A stretch of DNA of 64,000 nucleotides from positions 620,001 to 684,000 of the forward strand of contig QEYB01001436.1 in NCBI GenBank assembly GCA_017562135.1. The letters run 5' to 3'. The notes below the pieces were generated by a model that searched no databases, was not told the origin of the DNA, and worked only from the letters and a program-made list of their open reading frames with translations. The translations under genes were made by a program, and so were the position numbers. Position 1 is the first letter of the stretch; each line of letters begins with the position of its first letter. The DNA comes from Dipylidium caninum (taxonomy: Eukaryota; Platyhelminthes; Cestoda; Cyclophyllidea; Dipylidiidae). Shown here piece by piece: positions 56,501-64,000 of the stretch.

Positions 56501-57190
56501 GAAAAAAAACTAAATCAAGGGTCCATTGATAAAGATGGAAAAGGATAAACAATTTTCAATGCAATTTATATAATTTATATACGCAGAAGCTAGTTTTATG
56601 GCATATCTATGGAGAAGTTGAAGGCGTATCCCTTGAACTGAAAAGGGAAGGGCGGAGATGGTGGGTTAAAAATATTTAAGACAAAGTGGCATTCATTGCG
56701 TAAGCACACAAAAATTATATAAGTGCATTGGAAGGGAATCACTAATGAAAATGAAGTTGATTATTCCTACCCACAGATCAAGTCTCATACTGATAACTGA
56801 CAAAACCCCCAAAAATGACTGTATACACGGAATACTACTGAAGATATCATTCAGATATTAATAACTAAAATAATAATGCTGGTGCGTTAAAATAAAGTCC
56901 CATTAATTAAGTATGAGAGGGGGGATAACTACCTTTACAATCTGGTTGATGCTTTCATCAGCTGCCATGCGGACGTCTGGATCCGGGTGGCTAACTAATT
57001 CGAAAAGAGCACCAGTGACAAAGTAAATGTAGTTAACTGCTCTTTCAGGGGAGATGGATTGCATTGAGAGGAAAGCCTCGGTCATCTGTGCAATGTCTTT
57101 CAGAAGGGATGGTTTGGGAATATTCAGTACCAGATTCACAGTGGGTCTTCGTGTTCCTTGGGGGGATCCTTTTGGATCATCCCAAGATGC
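24836..57190 (-). CDS. HTT: Huntingtin, HEAT-repeat scaffold protein
   Basis: A very large HEAT-repeat scaffold implicated in vesicle transport, selective autophagy and cell polarity (family knowledge; it binds HAP40 in vertebrates). More than 40 minus-strand exons follow vertebrate huntingtin in order, with conserved landmarks: DPDVRMAADESINQIVK, YAVNILPAL, NYIRRSAAIVLASS, HHSDPQVRGNACLLVGNLL, YRLVRRETLL, GCVEEILVYL, LFGSNLSS, RLFEPLVLQ, LGVNYAQLDGNF, FESAWTALLAAC, SDLFITREQFLWLIG, and a C-terminal exon ending at 24836. Most neighbouring exons join in phase, several with exactly the vertebrate spacing. No polyglutamine or proline-rich N-terminus is visible. Not resolved: the first exon and start codon, the exons at about 27.8-28.4, 31.3-32.5, 39.4-41.3 and 47.5-48.0 kb, and two frame breaks (about 37,420-37,430 and 36,258). 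One intron hosts three nested genes. Exon blocks are listed separately. Confidence 0.93.
29712..30027. repeat. Polypurine (GGA)n tract flanked by a 57-bp direct repeat
   Basis: A nearly pure purine run (about 29766-29971, GGA/GAGGA units) on plus lies in a huntingtin intron. It is bounded by two copies of a 57-bp sequence starting GGAGTCAAGAA, at 29712-29768 and 29971-30027, about 89% identical and 259 bp apart. ORFs through it are Glu/Arg low complexity and not genes. Confidence 0.85.
32866..41467 (-). other. HTT: Huntingtin exon block 2 (central region)
   Basis: Exons: 41467-41281, 39365-39263, 39186-39008, 38963-38802, 38398-38195, 38111-37915, 37864-37687, 37533-37338 (frame break inside), about 36345-36258 (ends at a TGA/gtaaaa junction that may need a 1-nt correction), 36201-36017, 35945-35911, 35835-35473, 34637-34477 (probable), 34447-34217, 33995-33595, 33408-33359, 33276-33122, 33043-32866. 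Phases fit from 39365 to 37687, from 36201 to 35473 and from 33995 to 32866. Matches include VHLAEVLAAGG, LVVPALAPLIIDIYVRRG and EVYNMIHRVGDVTQRSALLNSI. A small exon between 41281 and 39365 was not found. Confidence 0.8.
41814..41819 (-). terminator. Candidate polyA signal of nested gene 1
   Basis: AATAAA on minus (TTTATT on plus), about 95 bp beyond the stop of the 41914-43023 ORF. Confidence 0.5.
41914..43023 (-). CDS. Nested intronless gene 1, unknown family, 369 aa
   Basis: A single open frame inside the huntingtin intron, same strand. The ATG at 43023 is chosen because all three family members then start about 20 residues before the shared PHRxxDP segment. Family motifs present: LPPDT, LFVAGPM, CQVCCIVRWLL, the RH patch, WSLRLPHSLLWTNG, DRGG, LLMNMADVFN, and a C-terminal H-x-C...CPCRYARQL. 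The DSPPPPG motif of the other two is replaced here, and this is the most diverged copy. The spaced Cys and His residues (C-x-V-C-C near the middle, C-x-C at the end) could bind metal. No signal peptide or membrane segment is evident. I do not recognise the family and assign no function. Confidence 0.75.
   Translation of the reverse strand: MEDEDSDTTIEYSYPVHGVDVPHREYDPTSDSDMLINLSNLPPDTSYMVFRGDFSGVSPPVINIPLFVAGPMLVLGVQTEEHPFPYSNSFLYEACYHENTNPTPETSECQVCCIVRWLLTVCRNYDQCFERLYPLPQTVLYTVMREIWARFEPKPLLISRRHHLVSKNIDLIRFCLDQAFTFPGEPTRGGNFMEWSLRLPHSLLWTNGIICVLRQTLDRGGMENLVASFLFSHLIQILRFVLSRVAPPATSSNLDSPFLLLEILHHSPRRVRTPLEMLATHVSRLLVRLDPFWNVDERGWEVCDSSDRVTYNKFAFRATINLLLMNMADVFNANTSASALYMHASCCPWHPERCPCRYARQLESNDSYV
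43274..43279 (-). terminator. Candidate polyA signal of nested gene 2
   Basis: AATAAA on minus, about 120 bp beyond the stop of the 43397-44485 ORF and upstream of nested gene 1, which supports separate transcripts. Confidence 0.5.
43364..43380. repeat. Short CT repeat
   Basis: About eight CT units just beyond the stop of nested gene 2, in its likely 3' untranslated region. Confidence 0.7.
43397..44485 (-). CDS. Nested intronless gene 2, unknown family, 362 aa
   Basis: A paralogue of its neighbours on both sides. The frame is open up to 44641, but there is no ATG before 44485; starting at MDPGPSN aligns its N-terminus with the other two. Motifs: HRSFDPQ, INLGELPPDTP, LFIAGPM, CTVCCFVQWLLTEC, IREISNRLRPKPV, RHIEYARRLNYLAL, LEWTNGF, DRGIYSHVACF, SNLIRLFRLYI, YYILEAI, DSPPPPGCRKEE, MNVLDIF and LCVCRFARYL. 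Secondary structure looks mainly helical. It has no intron and retains an intact frame, so it is probably functional. It is closer to gene 3 than to gene 1. Family and role are unknown. Confidence 0.75.
   Translation of the reverse strand: MDPGPSNCQLRHFCNLQHRSFDPQCDCDLYINLGELPPDTPTVAFDDEYNCCVEQGICLPLFIAGPMMSLRYMSENALKSGANTFFDCLDYELVYDPTPHNPECTVCCFVQWLLTECCNFQECVTQLCNLDQMLVFEVIREISNRLRPKPVCISVRHIEYARRLNYLALPFNDQFFCPLLLTPQAITIDWSAKQVATLEWTNGFTYLIHNDLRDRGIYSHVACFIFSNLIRLFRLYIENTFPPPCEVDTPQYYILEAIRANPYKVLESLMKLARAFFLALLQYEPNWFTFDSPPPPGCRKEELLSYQHNLRRIMENILAMNVLDIFYNGVEPNQVIVHTLDSHDTPNLCVCRFARYLQDEDG
44751..44756 (-). terminator. Candidate polyA signal of nested gene 3
   Basis: AATAAA on minus, about 135 bp beyond the stop of the 44886-45980 ORF. 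Confidence 0.5.
44886..45980 (-). CDS. Nested intronless gene 3, unknown family, 364 aa
   Basis: First of the three in transcription order. The ATG is at 45980 (MQAVDDNDEE). By residue: PHRPFDPD 21-28, LENLPPTTP 37-45, LFIAGPM 65-71, C108/C111 in CSVCRLVHWLL, C121 and C127, RPKPLIFSGRH 151-161, INYLSLAL 168-175, LEWTNAF 202-208, DIGDRGILSHVSCFCF 215-230, ANLIRLLRV 231-239, FYILQAI 255-261, DSPPPPGFRREE 294-305, MNMAKVF 323-329, H341, and CFCRFVRFL 352-360. The acidic N-terminus looks disordered and the rest mostly helical. There are no introns, no disabling mutation and no recognised domain. It may have arisen as a retrocopy or an older intronless family expanded in tandem; no parent gene is visible here. 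Confidence 0.77.
   Translation of the reverse strand: MQAVDDNDEERLEVLHDSDLPHRPFDPDLDAELYIDLENLPPTTPMMQFEDDYDALTMEGISVPLFIAGPMVVLRCLFDEAEGGTCADFLSNLDYRQRCDPAPHEAQCSVCRLVHWLLGECQNFAECWERLHTERAITVFEVMREFWCRLRPKPLIFSGRHSQYAERINYLSLALSDSFTFPLDPFLTEHFLDWSLRLPSSLEWTNAFIFFIRQDIGDRGILSHVSCFCFANLIRLLRVCIGTRLAMLQGMDSEFYILQAINNSPHVVLEAIMKIAQTVFLTLTALEGDCLQYDSPPPPGFRREESDWYCHKVLRIVENMLVMNMAKVFDNNVRAEDLYFHNENCNFLPNMCFCRFVRFLERTD
48749..48772. repeat. GA dinucleotide repeat in a huntingtin intron
   Basis: About 11 GA units lie in the short intron between huntingtin exons 48784-49027 and 48382-48677. Readings through it give only Ser-Leu repeats. Confidence 0.85.
52520..52542. repeat. GA dinucleotide repeat in a huntingtin intron
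   Basis: About 11 GA units lie in the intron upstream of the 52092-52235 exon. Confidence 0.85.
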
Positions 57191-59652
57191 AAAAATACTT
57201 CAAGGATCCGGCCTTCTTGTGAAGAGTAACTCATTATCTAAGAAATATTTCATATACAAGGAAATAAAAGGCAGTTCTAAGCTCATATAACGAAGACAAA
57301 AACATATAAAATTGTAATGAGGACAAATGTTAGAGCATCAAGCGTATAGATACATTATTGTCCGAGAAAAAATGACGCAAACAATTAGATTTCAACAATA
57401 ATAATGCAAATGATACAAAAAATCATTTTTCTAACTCGTACAGTGGGAAAAACCCAAAGACTAAGAACTGATTCATCAACCTTCCGAGAGCCGCGGGTTG
57501 GTTCAGCTTAACCCGATTAGCCCGAAAAAAGTCAATAAAGGTGAGGCAGTATATATAATTTATGAACGTGATTGACATCATTTATCCCGAGTTACTTGTT
57601 TTTAATGCTTTCAAATGAGACACTATATTACATTTGACCATGTTAGCTTTGTTTGGTTTCTACAGATTTCTATCTCTTACTGACACCAAATCCTTTAAGC
57701 TTTTCAGGAATTATTTGGTTGTACTTTTTCCCTTATTATGTGTAACACTTAAACTCATGACAGTTTCGCCGTTGTTTTAAGCTGAAGCTCCCATGTTGAG
57801 GAGCTAGCAATAATGCGCATGTGTTGAGACTTAAGACAGCGACCAAACAGAAGTGGTGATAAATCCCCAGAATTAAACCCACGGCTGAACAACAGAGTTA
57901 CCCAGGATCTACTTATTTATTCTCAAATTATGGTATTCCATATAAAGTTATCATAGTAAAGGAATGTCCCGCAATCCTTATAAATTTATATTAATTCCTC
58001 AACGATGTTATTAATTCATAACCGAGATAACGAGGCCATATTTGTGTCATCAGCCAGTGATTATCCAATCAACACCTTGGCAGAACCGGATACCGAAAGG
58101 CAGTCAAATCTTTTCCTGTCTATGAAAATATTGCCAACGTGAACCTCTAAAAATTCAGCCAACCAAGGGCAAAGTACCCCTGTGAATTTTTGAATTAATC
58201 TTACTCTTCCATCAACAAAGTGTCTCTGAGGCCTCTGTAAGACTTACCAGGCGAGGTGAAGGCAATAAAACGTAGGTTGTATAGCTTACGTTGGGATAAG
58301 GGGTCGTGAAACAGTTTGCCACCAAGTAAACCATCGAAACGTGTCACTATTATTTAACCGCGGTGTTATAGGGTTGGAATACCGGAGAATATCACACCCG
58401 CACGTAATATCACGCGGGCTGAACCACCTCGCCAGGTATAATTCGAGTTGAAACCAGCCCCTCCTCGGCACAGCATGTGCGCGTCACATGCCCCACAGCA
58501 CGAAAGACATAATAAAGTGGACCACAGAGATGGCAGTCCCCTCGATTTCACTTATACCACTAATCTCTGAAAGGCGATGAGTTTTGTCATTTCAAATTCA
58601 CTTTGAGAGGGTGTGTGTGACGCTGATGGCAGAAGAAAAAAGAAAGACTGCTCGTTATTCATGTGGATCAAACCAGAGTCGCAAATCAAAGTGAGGGGAC
58701 AAGTGGCAAAAGTTTTCAGAGAGAAGAGATGATCAAATAAGATGTTTTTTGCTTTCTTCATACCCGGTGTCGTAAATTGTGAAGGAAACGGAGTAGGAGC
58801 AATGAAGATTGCGTTAAAGAGAAGCCGAGAGGAAAATGATGTACGAGAATTTGCAAAGGGGCAAGTTTAGCAAAAAAACTGAACCAGACTATGAAAATTA
58901 TGTCATTTCCTTGCCGTTGAGTAGTCATTTATTTTATATATTTTGGTTTTAGCAAGAAAATTTTGGGGAGAGAGGGGAAGGGAAGGAGAGGATGGAGGTG
59001 GAGGAGTCGAAGAGAGACGAAGTTGGACGCCAAAAAAGATGCTCAAAACACACAAAAATTCAATGGTTGGAAGCACTAACTGACATGATAAAATGGCAGC
59101 ACATCTGAATCGCCCAGCTCTTCCAGAATTCCATGGCACAGGAGGTAGGCAGGCACTCGCCTGCGGTCACCCCCAAATTTCCCATGGTCGCGTCTTCAGC
59201 AAGCCGACTCGGACGAGTTGCTCGAACAGACTGGAGCACATTTTTTACACACACACAGCTCTTCCGCCCGACGCCCGACGCCAATTCCAGTTGGCCCATT
59301 CGCGCGACGCTTCACATAACGTCAGCATGGGGCTCGCAGAGGCCAGGAACGATGGGGAAACTGCGGCCCCGCCACCTCGTCAAGGGGCGCCGGTCCGGCG
59401 ATGCAGGCGAATGCGGTCAGACGGTGGGGAAGGGAGAAGACGGTGCTACAATGACAAAAAATTCGGCTCTTCGTCTTTCCATCGCCCATAAGGCATGCTA
59501 CCGCAGAGCAATGAAACGTAGTGAGGCAAAGGTCAACTCAGAATGCCTAAAACAGTCTCCCGGCCATCAATCGGGGAGAATTTCTTGCGCTCTGCACTTC
59601 GCGCCTCTAAGTCCGCAGGACCGTTCTTAACCCGCCTTGCGCACAACATCTG
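57191..59652. other. Region upstream of huntingtin, no gene confirmed
   Basis: AT-rich to about 58200, then of mixed composition, GC-rich near 59100-59640. It should contain the huntingtin promoter and possibly its first exon, which I could not find. An ATG at 57232-57234 opens a reading (MSYSSQEGRILEVFLHLG) in a different frame from the first recognised exon. Plus ORFs at 59093-59491 and 59133-59630 and a minus ORF at 59060-59299 have no recognisable domain. Confidence 0.4.
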
Positions 59653-60123
59653 CAGGGCGGATGGCAAGTCGCTTTTCCACGAAGGCAAACACTTCCATCA
59701 TGGGGCACAATGACTCCACCATGGACGGATGGACTCGGTCGTGGCACCGAGAAGCCTCGTCTCCTCGTCGCCACGTCGATCTCCGCCTCTGCACCACTCG
59801 TGGCGCCACTGGTGATCCAATTCCTCGCGTCAATCGAGAACATTCCACGCATGCTGCCACACCGACTCTCGTCCGCCTCGCCCAGCCCCGCCCCCACACT
59901 CCACTCCACCCCACCCCACACCACACCACACCACCCCGATACAACCAACACCATACAACACCACACCTCCGACCGCCCCCTCCACCAGCCCCCCCCTGCC
60001 CCCTCCCCACACTGCACGCTTCTGATGGAGAAAAAAAACGGGTCCGGGCTGACGGAGAGTTGGCCACACCTCGGTGTAGACGGCGGCGACTTCACACTCC
60101 CGCCTCCAGCGCGACCGCCCCTC

Positions 60124-60154
<31 letters not shown>

Positions 60155-61586
60155 GCACCCCAGTTCCACCACGCCACTCGTCGTCTCGTCTGTGAAGACG
60201 ACCAACGCCTCGCGTCCAGCGCCTCTCGCCCCCTCTCGCCTTCCATGGCAGAGGAGTCACCAGGCTGCCTCCTGATTTGCCCACCTCCAACACTGCCACA
60301 CCGTCCACAAAGGCCTCCACCGCCACGATCCCCGACGCACTGCACCACTTCACCACTTCATCACGACTGTTGCACCTCCCTTCGAGCATCGCCAACTCCC
60401 TGCACCGACACCTCCGCCGACGCAGGCAACGTGCAGCCTCTACACGCCACCCTCCACCCTCCGCTCTCCGCTCTCCGCTCCCCACTGCGATTCACGGCAC
60501 TTTGTCGCGAGTCTCCGCACCACGCGAGGACGTCCCCCCGATGACTGTCGAGGCGACTCCCAACGCCCTCAGTTCATCTCTCACGTCGTCTTCTTCGTGA
60601 CGCCGACAACGCCAACTCGCACGCCGCCACCCACGCTTTCCACGCCGACATCGTCCATCCTCCGCCCGTCCCCGCCCATTCTCCTCCCCTCCTCCGCCCA
60701 TTCTCCACCCCCCAGTCGCACTCACCTCTGCTCACCCAACTGTGGTGGAAGAGGACGAGGTTCTCCACCGTGGGCGCTATTTGACAGACGGTGATTCTTT
60801 TGCCCTGAAGACGTCAGCGTGGGAGCAGACGCGGAGGCGGAGGCGGAGGCGGAGGCGGAGGAGCAGGCACTGAGGCGAGGATGAGGATGAAGATGAGGAG
60901 GACGAGGAAGAGGAGGGGAGGAGGAGGAGAAGGAGGAGAAGGGGGAGCAGCGGAGGAAAGAGAAGGAGGTGGTGGACTATTGCCTTCCTTGGAGAATTCT
61001 CCAACAGCCCGACTGCGTGGCAAACTGAGAGGCCTCAACACCTCTCAGCCCGTCGTCTCTCGTCTCCAGCCGATCCTTCTTCCACTTTCTCACCTTTCCC
61101 CCGAACCCCGCCCCCCACCCCCCCACTTTGTTCTCGTCCACCCCCGTCCACCCGTCCACCCGTCCACCTCCTCCCCTTCGTCCGTCGAAGCGCTTCAAGC
61201 GCCTCCCACACCCGCCCAATATCCGCCTCGTCTGAGACCACGTGGCGCTCCCATCGCCCTTCACTTGCCAATGAGCCGCGCGCGGATGCGAGGCAACGCG
61301 CAGACGTCTGTCTCGACGAGGTGAGATGATATGAGGTGGGGTGGGGTGGGGTGGGGTGGGGTGGGACGACGATCTTCCACACATCATTTGTCTGTCCGTG
61401 AGACGAGTGTGCGTGTGGGCGTCGGAGGTGCGGCGAAGTGGGGGGAGACGACGAAGCCCTCCTCGTTGCCACTCACCCCTCACCTGGGAGGTGGAAGTGA
61501 CTTCAACCACCGCCGTCTCCGCGATCGCTGGTGGCCTTTGAGCAAAACAGCCGAGTCTGAGCCTTTGCACCGCCTCGCCACATCCT
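59653..61586. repeat. Left arm of a large inverted repeat
   Basis: About 1934 bp, GC-rich, repeated in reverse complement at 61859-63800. The outer end begins CAGGGCGGATGG. Compared over the first 430 bp, the arms differ at about seven sites, mostly 1-bp indels in homopolymers (roughly 98% identity). It contains a (CA)n tract (60124-60151), a (CGGAGG)n-like tract (about 60832-60862) and (GGGGT)n at 61336-61365. ORFs are open in several frames on both strands. I cannot tell whether any is coding; none matches a transposase. Confidence 0.93.
61336..61365 (+). repeat. (GGGGT)n tract, G-quadruplex potential, left arm
   Basis: Five to six runs of three or four G separated by single T, followed by GGGACG. 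It is mirrored on the other strand at 62082-62111. Confidence 0.75.
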
Positions 61587-61858
61587 GGGGTGGGGGAGAA
61601 AAGGCAGAGAGGAAACGGACTTCCCTAGCCGTGCGGTCGTGGATTAAAGGATCACAAACATCGGTGAACAGTGCGACGACGTCGTCGCGTCTCGAGGGGA
61701 CGAGGAATTCATGCGCTCCACATCGTCAGACGGTGCCTCCTCCGCCGGTGAAACACTACAAAGTCACCTCGTTGGAGCGCCAACGATTGATGATGGGGGT
61801 GAGTGGAAGGACGGGCACCTCATCTGCCGGCCATTTGTCTCGCCACCCTCCAGTGGGG
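61587..61858. other. Spacer (loop) of the large inverted repeat
   Basis: 272 bp of unique sequence between the arms. The flanking arms end at a shared CCACATCCT and then diverge abruptly. It contains a short self-complementary run (GCGACGACGTCGTCGC near 61674-61689). A plus frame stays open from 61711 into the right arm (ETLQSHLVGAPTIDDGGEW), without recognisable function. Confidence 0.8.
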
Positions 61859-63297
61859 AGGATGTGGCGAGGCGGTGCAAAGGCTCAGACTCGGACTGTT
61901 TTGCTCAAAGGCCACCAGCGATCGCGGAGACGGCGGTGGTTGAAGTCACTTCCACCTCCCAGGTGAGGGGTGAGTGGCAACGAGGAGGGCTTCGTCGTCT
62001 CCCCCCACTTCGCCGCACCTCCGACGCCCACACGCACACTCGTCTCACGGACAGACAAATGATGTGTGGAAGATCGTCGTCCCACCCCACCCCACCCCAC
62101 CCCACCCCACCTCATATCATCTCACCTTCGTCGAGACAGACGTCTGCGCGTTGCCTCGCATCCGCGCGCGCGGCTCATTGGCAAGTGAAGGGCGATGGGA
62201 GCGCCACGTGGTCTCAGACGAGGCGGATATTGGGCGGGTGTGGGAGGCGCTTGAAGCGCTTCGACGGACGAAAGGGGAGGAGGTGGACGGGTGACGGGTG
62301 GACGGGTGGGTGGACGAGAACAAAGTGGGGGGGGGTGGGGGGCGGGGTTCGGGGGAAAGGTTGAGAAAGTGGAAGAAGGATCGGCTGGAGACGAGAGACG
62401 ACGGGCTGAGAGGTGTTGAGGCCTCTCAGTTTGCCACGCAGTCGGGCTGTTGGAGAATTCTCCAAGGAAGGCAATAGTCCACCACCTCCTTCTCTTCCTC
62501 CGCTGCTCCCCCTTCTCCTCCTTCTCCTCCTCCTCCCCTCCTCTTCCTCGTCCTCCTCATCTTCATCCTCATCCTCGCCTCAGTGCCTGCTCTCCGCCTC
62601 CGCCTCCGCCTCCGCCTCCGCGTCTGCTCCCACGCTGACGTCTTCAGGGCAAAAGAATCACCGTCTGTCAAATAGCGCCCACGGTGGAGAACCTCGTCCT
62701 CTTCCACCACAGTTGGGTGAGCAGAGGTGAGTGCGACTGGGGGTGGAGAATGGGCGGAGGAGGGGAGGAGAATGGGGCGGGACGGGCGGAGGATGGACGA
62801 TGTCGGCGTGGAAAGCGTGGGTGGCGGCGTGCGAGTTGGCGTTGTCGGCGTCACGAAGAAGACGACGTGAGAGATGAACTGAGGGCGTTGGGAGTCGCCT
62901 CGACAGTCATCGGCGGGGACGTCCTCGCGTGGTGCGGAGACTCGCGACAAAGTGCCGTGAATCGCAGTGGGGAGCGGAGAGCGGAGAGCGGAGGGTGGAG
63001 GGTGGCGTGTAGAGGCTGCACGTTGCCTGCGTCGGCGGAGGTGTCGGTGCAGGGAGTTGGCGATGCTCGAAGGGAGGTGCAACAGTCGTGATGAAGTGGT
63101 GAAGTGGTGCAGTGCGTCGGGGATCGTGGCGGTGGAGGCCTTTGTGGACGGTGTGGCAGTGTTGGAGGTGGGCAAATCAGGAGGCAGCCTGGTGACTCCT
63201 CTGCCATGGAAGGCGAGAGGGGGCGAGAGGCGCTGGACGCGAGGCGTTGGTCGTCTTCACAGACGAGACGACGAGTGGCGTGGTGGAACTGGGGTGC

Positions 63298-63328
<31 letters not shown>

Positions 63329-63800
63329 GAGGGGCGGTCGCGCTGGAGGCGGGAGTGTGAAGTCGCCGCCGTCTACACCGAGGTGTGGCCAACTCTCCGT
63401 CAGCCCGGACCCGTTTTTTTCTCCTCATCAGAAGCGTGCAGTGTGGGGAGGGGGCAGGGGGGGGCTGGTGGAGGGGCGGTCGGAGGTGTGGTGTTGTATG
63501 GTGTTGGTTGTATCGGGGTGGTGTGGTGTGGTGTGGGGTGGGGTGGAGTGGAGTGTGGCGGGGCGGGGCTGGGCGAGGCGGACGAGAGTCGGTGTGGCAG
63601 CATGCGTGGAATGTTCTCGATTGACGCGAGGAATTGGATCACCAGTGGCGCCACGAGTGGTGCAGAGGCGGAGATCGACGTGGTGACGAGGAGACGAGGC
63701 TTCTCGGTGCCACGACCGAGTCCATCAGTCCATGGTGGAGTCATTGTGCCCCATGATGGAAGTGTTTGCTTCGTGGAAAAGCGACTTGCCATCCGCCCTG
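61859..63800. repeat. Right arm of a large inverted repeat
   Basis: About 1942 bp, the reverse complement of 59653-61586, ending CCGCCCTG at 63800. It carries the mirror tracts (CCCCA)n at 62082-62111, the GCCTCC-type repeat at about 62597-62622 and (GT)n at 63299-63328. Sequence outside both ends is unrelated. No matching 8-bp target duplication is seen next to the CAGGGCGG ends (left AACATCTG, right ACGATGAC). Confidence 0.93.
62082..62111 (-). repeat. (GGGGT)n tract, G-quadruplex potential, right arm
   Basis: CCCCA repeats on plus, so the G-rich strand is minus here. It is the mirror of the left-arm tract. Confidence 0.75.
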
Positions 63801-64000
63801 ACGATGACAGAACAATCAAACTGTACCTCGGTGATTTGGAGCACCGTCCGCAGTCACTGTTGACACCACGTGATGTGTGAAGCTCATGTCAACTGCTGGA
63901 AAAGGGGGATCAAACAAGCGGGGTGGGGGGGGGCGGCGAGGGCGGAGGCAAGTAGCAGAGCATGAACTGCTCAGCGAAGTGGTGCACAGGGCAGACAGAA
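63801..64000. other. Right flank of the inverted repeat, no gene recognised
   Basis: 200 bp with a G-homopolymer (about 63921-63932). A plus frame running out of the right arm ends at 63880 (KLYLGDLEHRPQSLLTPRDV), not recognised. Confidence 0.4.

Larger units (their letters stand above)
46615..57190 (-). other. HTT: Huntingtin exon block 1 (N-terminal and bridge region)
   Basis: Exons in transcript order: about 57190-56933 (5' limit unknown), 56149-56089, 55696-55618, 55453-55312, 55100-54959, 53952-53758, 53317 to about 52943, 52235-52092, 52017-51973, 51905-51627, 51190-51000, 49774-49514, 49027-48784, 48677-48382, 48269-47987, 47510-47409, 47074-46830, 46727-46615. From 56149 to 53758 and from 52235 to 47987 the phases are continuous. 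From EIKR to AVN (exons at 56089-55312) the residue count equals the human one. The 52235-51905 exons are Ser/Asp-rich, matching the disordered region that is proteolysed in vertebrates. One small exon between 47987 and 47510 is missing, as the phases differ. Confidence 0.85.

Noticed and set aside
59607..60485. Long minus ORF (292 codons) and its mirror on plus at 62967-63686
   Set aside because: Much of the open frame runs through (CA/GT)n giving Cys-Val repeats and through GC-rich low complexity. The opposite strand is equally open, so there is no evidence of a gene.
59653..63800. The palindrome as a simple chimeric long-read (missing-adapter) artefact
   Set aside because: A hairpin read would continue palindromic outward from the centre. 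Here the outer flanks (before 59653, after 63800) are unrelated and the loop is unique, so an artefact of that type is less likely, though read support is still needed.

Overview
This window is animal nuclear DNA. The genes are split by GT-AG introns and encode conserved eukaryotic proteins. Nothing points to a prokaryote: there are no operons, no CRISPR array and no insertion sequence. Intron sizes, codon choice and the divergence of the proteins from vertebrate orthologues would fit an invertebrate, possibly a flatworm. The species is a guess, because no database search was possible.

Layout. 1-5521: GC-rich then mixed sequence with no gene I can name; one long minus-strand ORF at the left edge may be coding. 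5522-10867 (minus): a WIPI2/Atg18-type autophagy beta-propeller, 11 exons, 515 aa. 11567-14575 (minus): HTATSF1 (Tat-SF1/Cus2), 6 exons, 496 aa as written. 14576-16377: intergenic DNA between the divergent HTATSF1 and SPT16 starts. 16378-23968 (plus): SUPT16H (SPT16, FACT subunit), 16 exons, 1098 aa. 24836 to about 57190 (minus): huntingtin, in more than 40 exons that follow the vertebrate protein from its first HEAT repeats to its C-terminus, tail to tail with SPT16. 57200-59650: no gene recognised. 59653-63800: a 4.1 kb GC-rich inverted repeat with arms of about 1.94 kb and a 272 bp spacer.

The main surprise lies inside huntingtin. One 5.1 kb intron (41468-46614) carries three tandem intronless ORFs of 369, 362 and 364 aa on the same strand. 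They are diverged members of one protein family that I do not recognise, and each has an AATAAA signal 95-135 bp after its stop.

Exon phases were checked by hand wherever both boundaries are given. They join without conflict through WIPI2, through SPT16 and through most of huntingtin. Two clear single-base frame breaks (HTATSF1 acidic tail, one huntingtin exon), and perhaps two more, look like residual assembly indels. The inverted-repeat arms also differ mostly by 1-bp indels in homopolymers.
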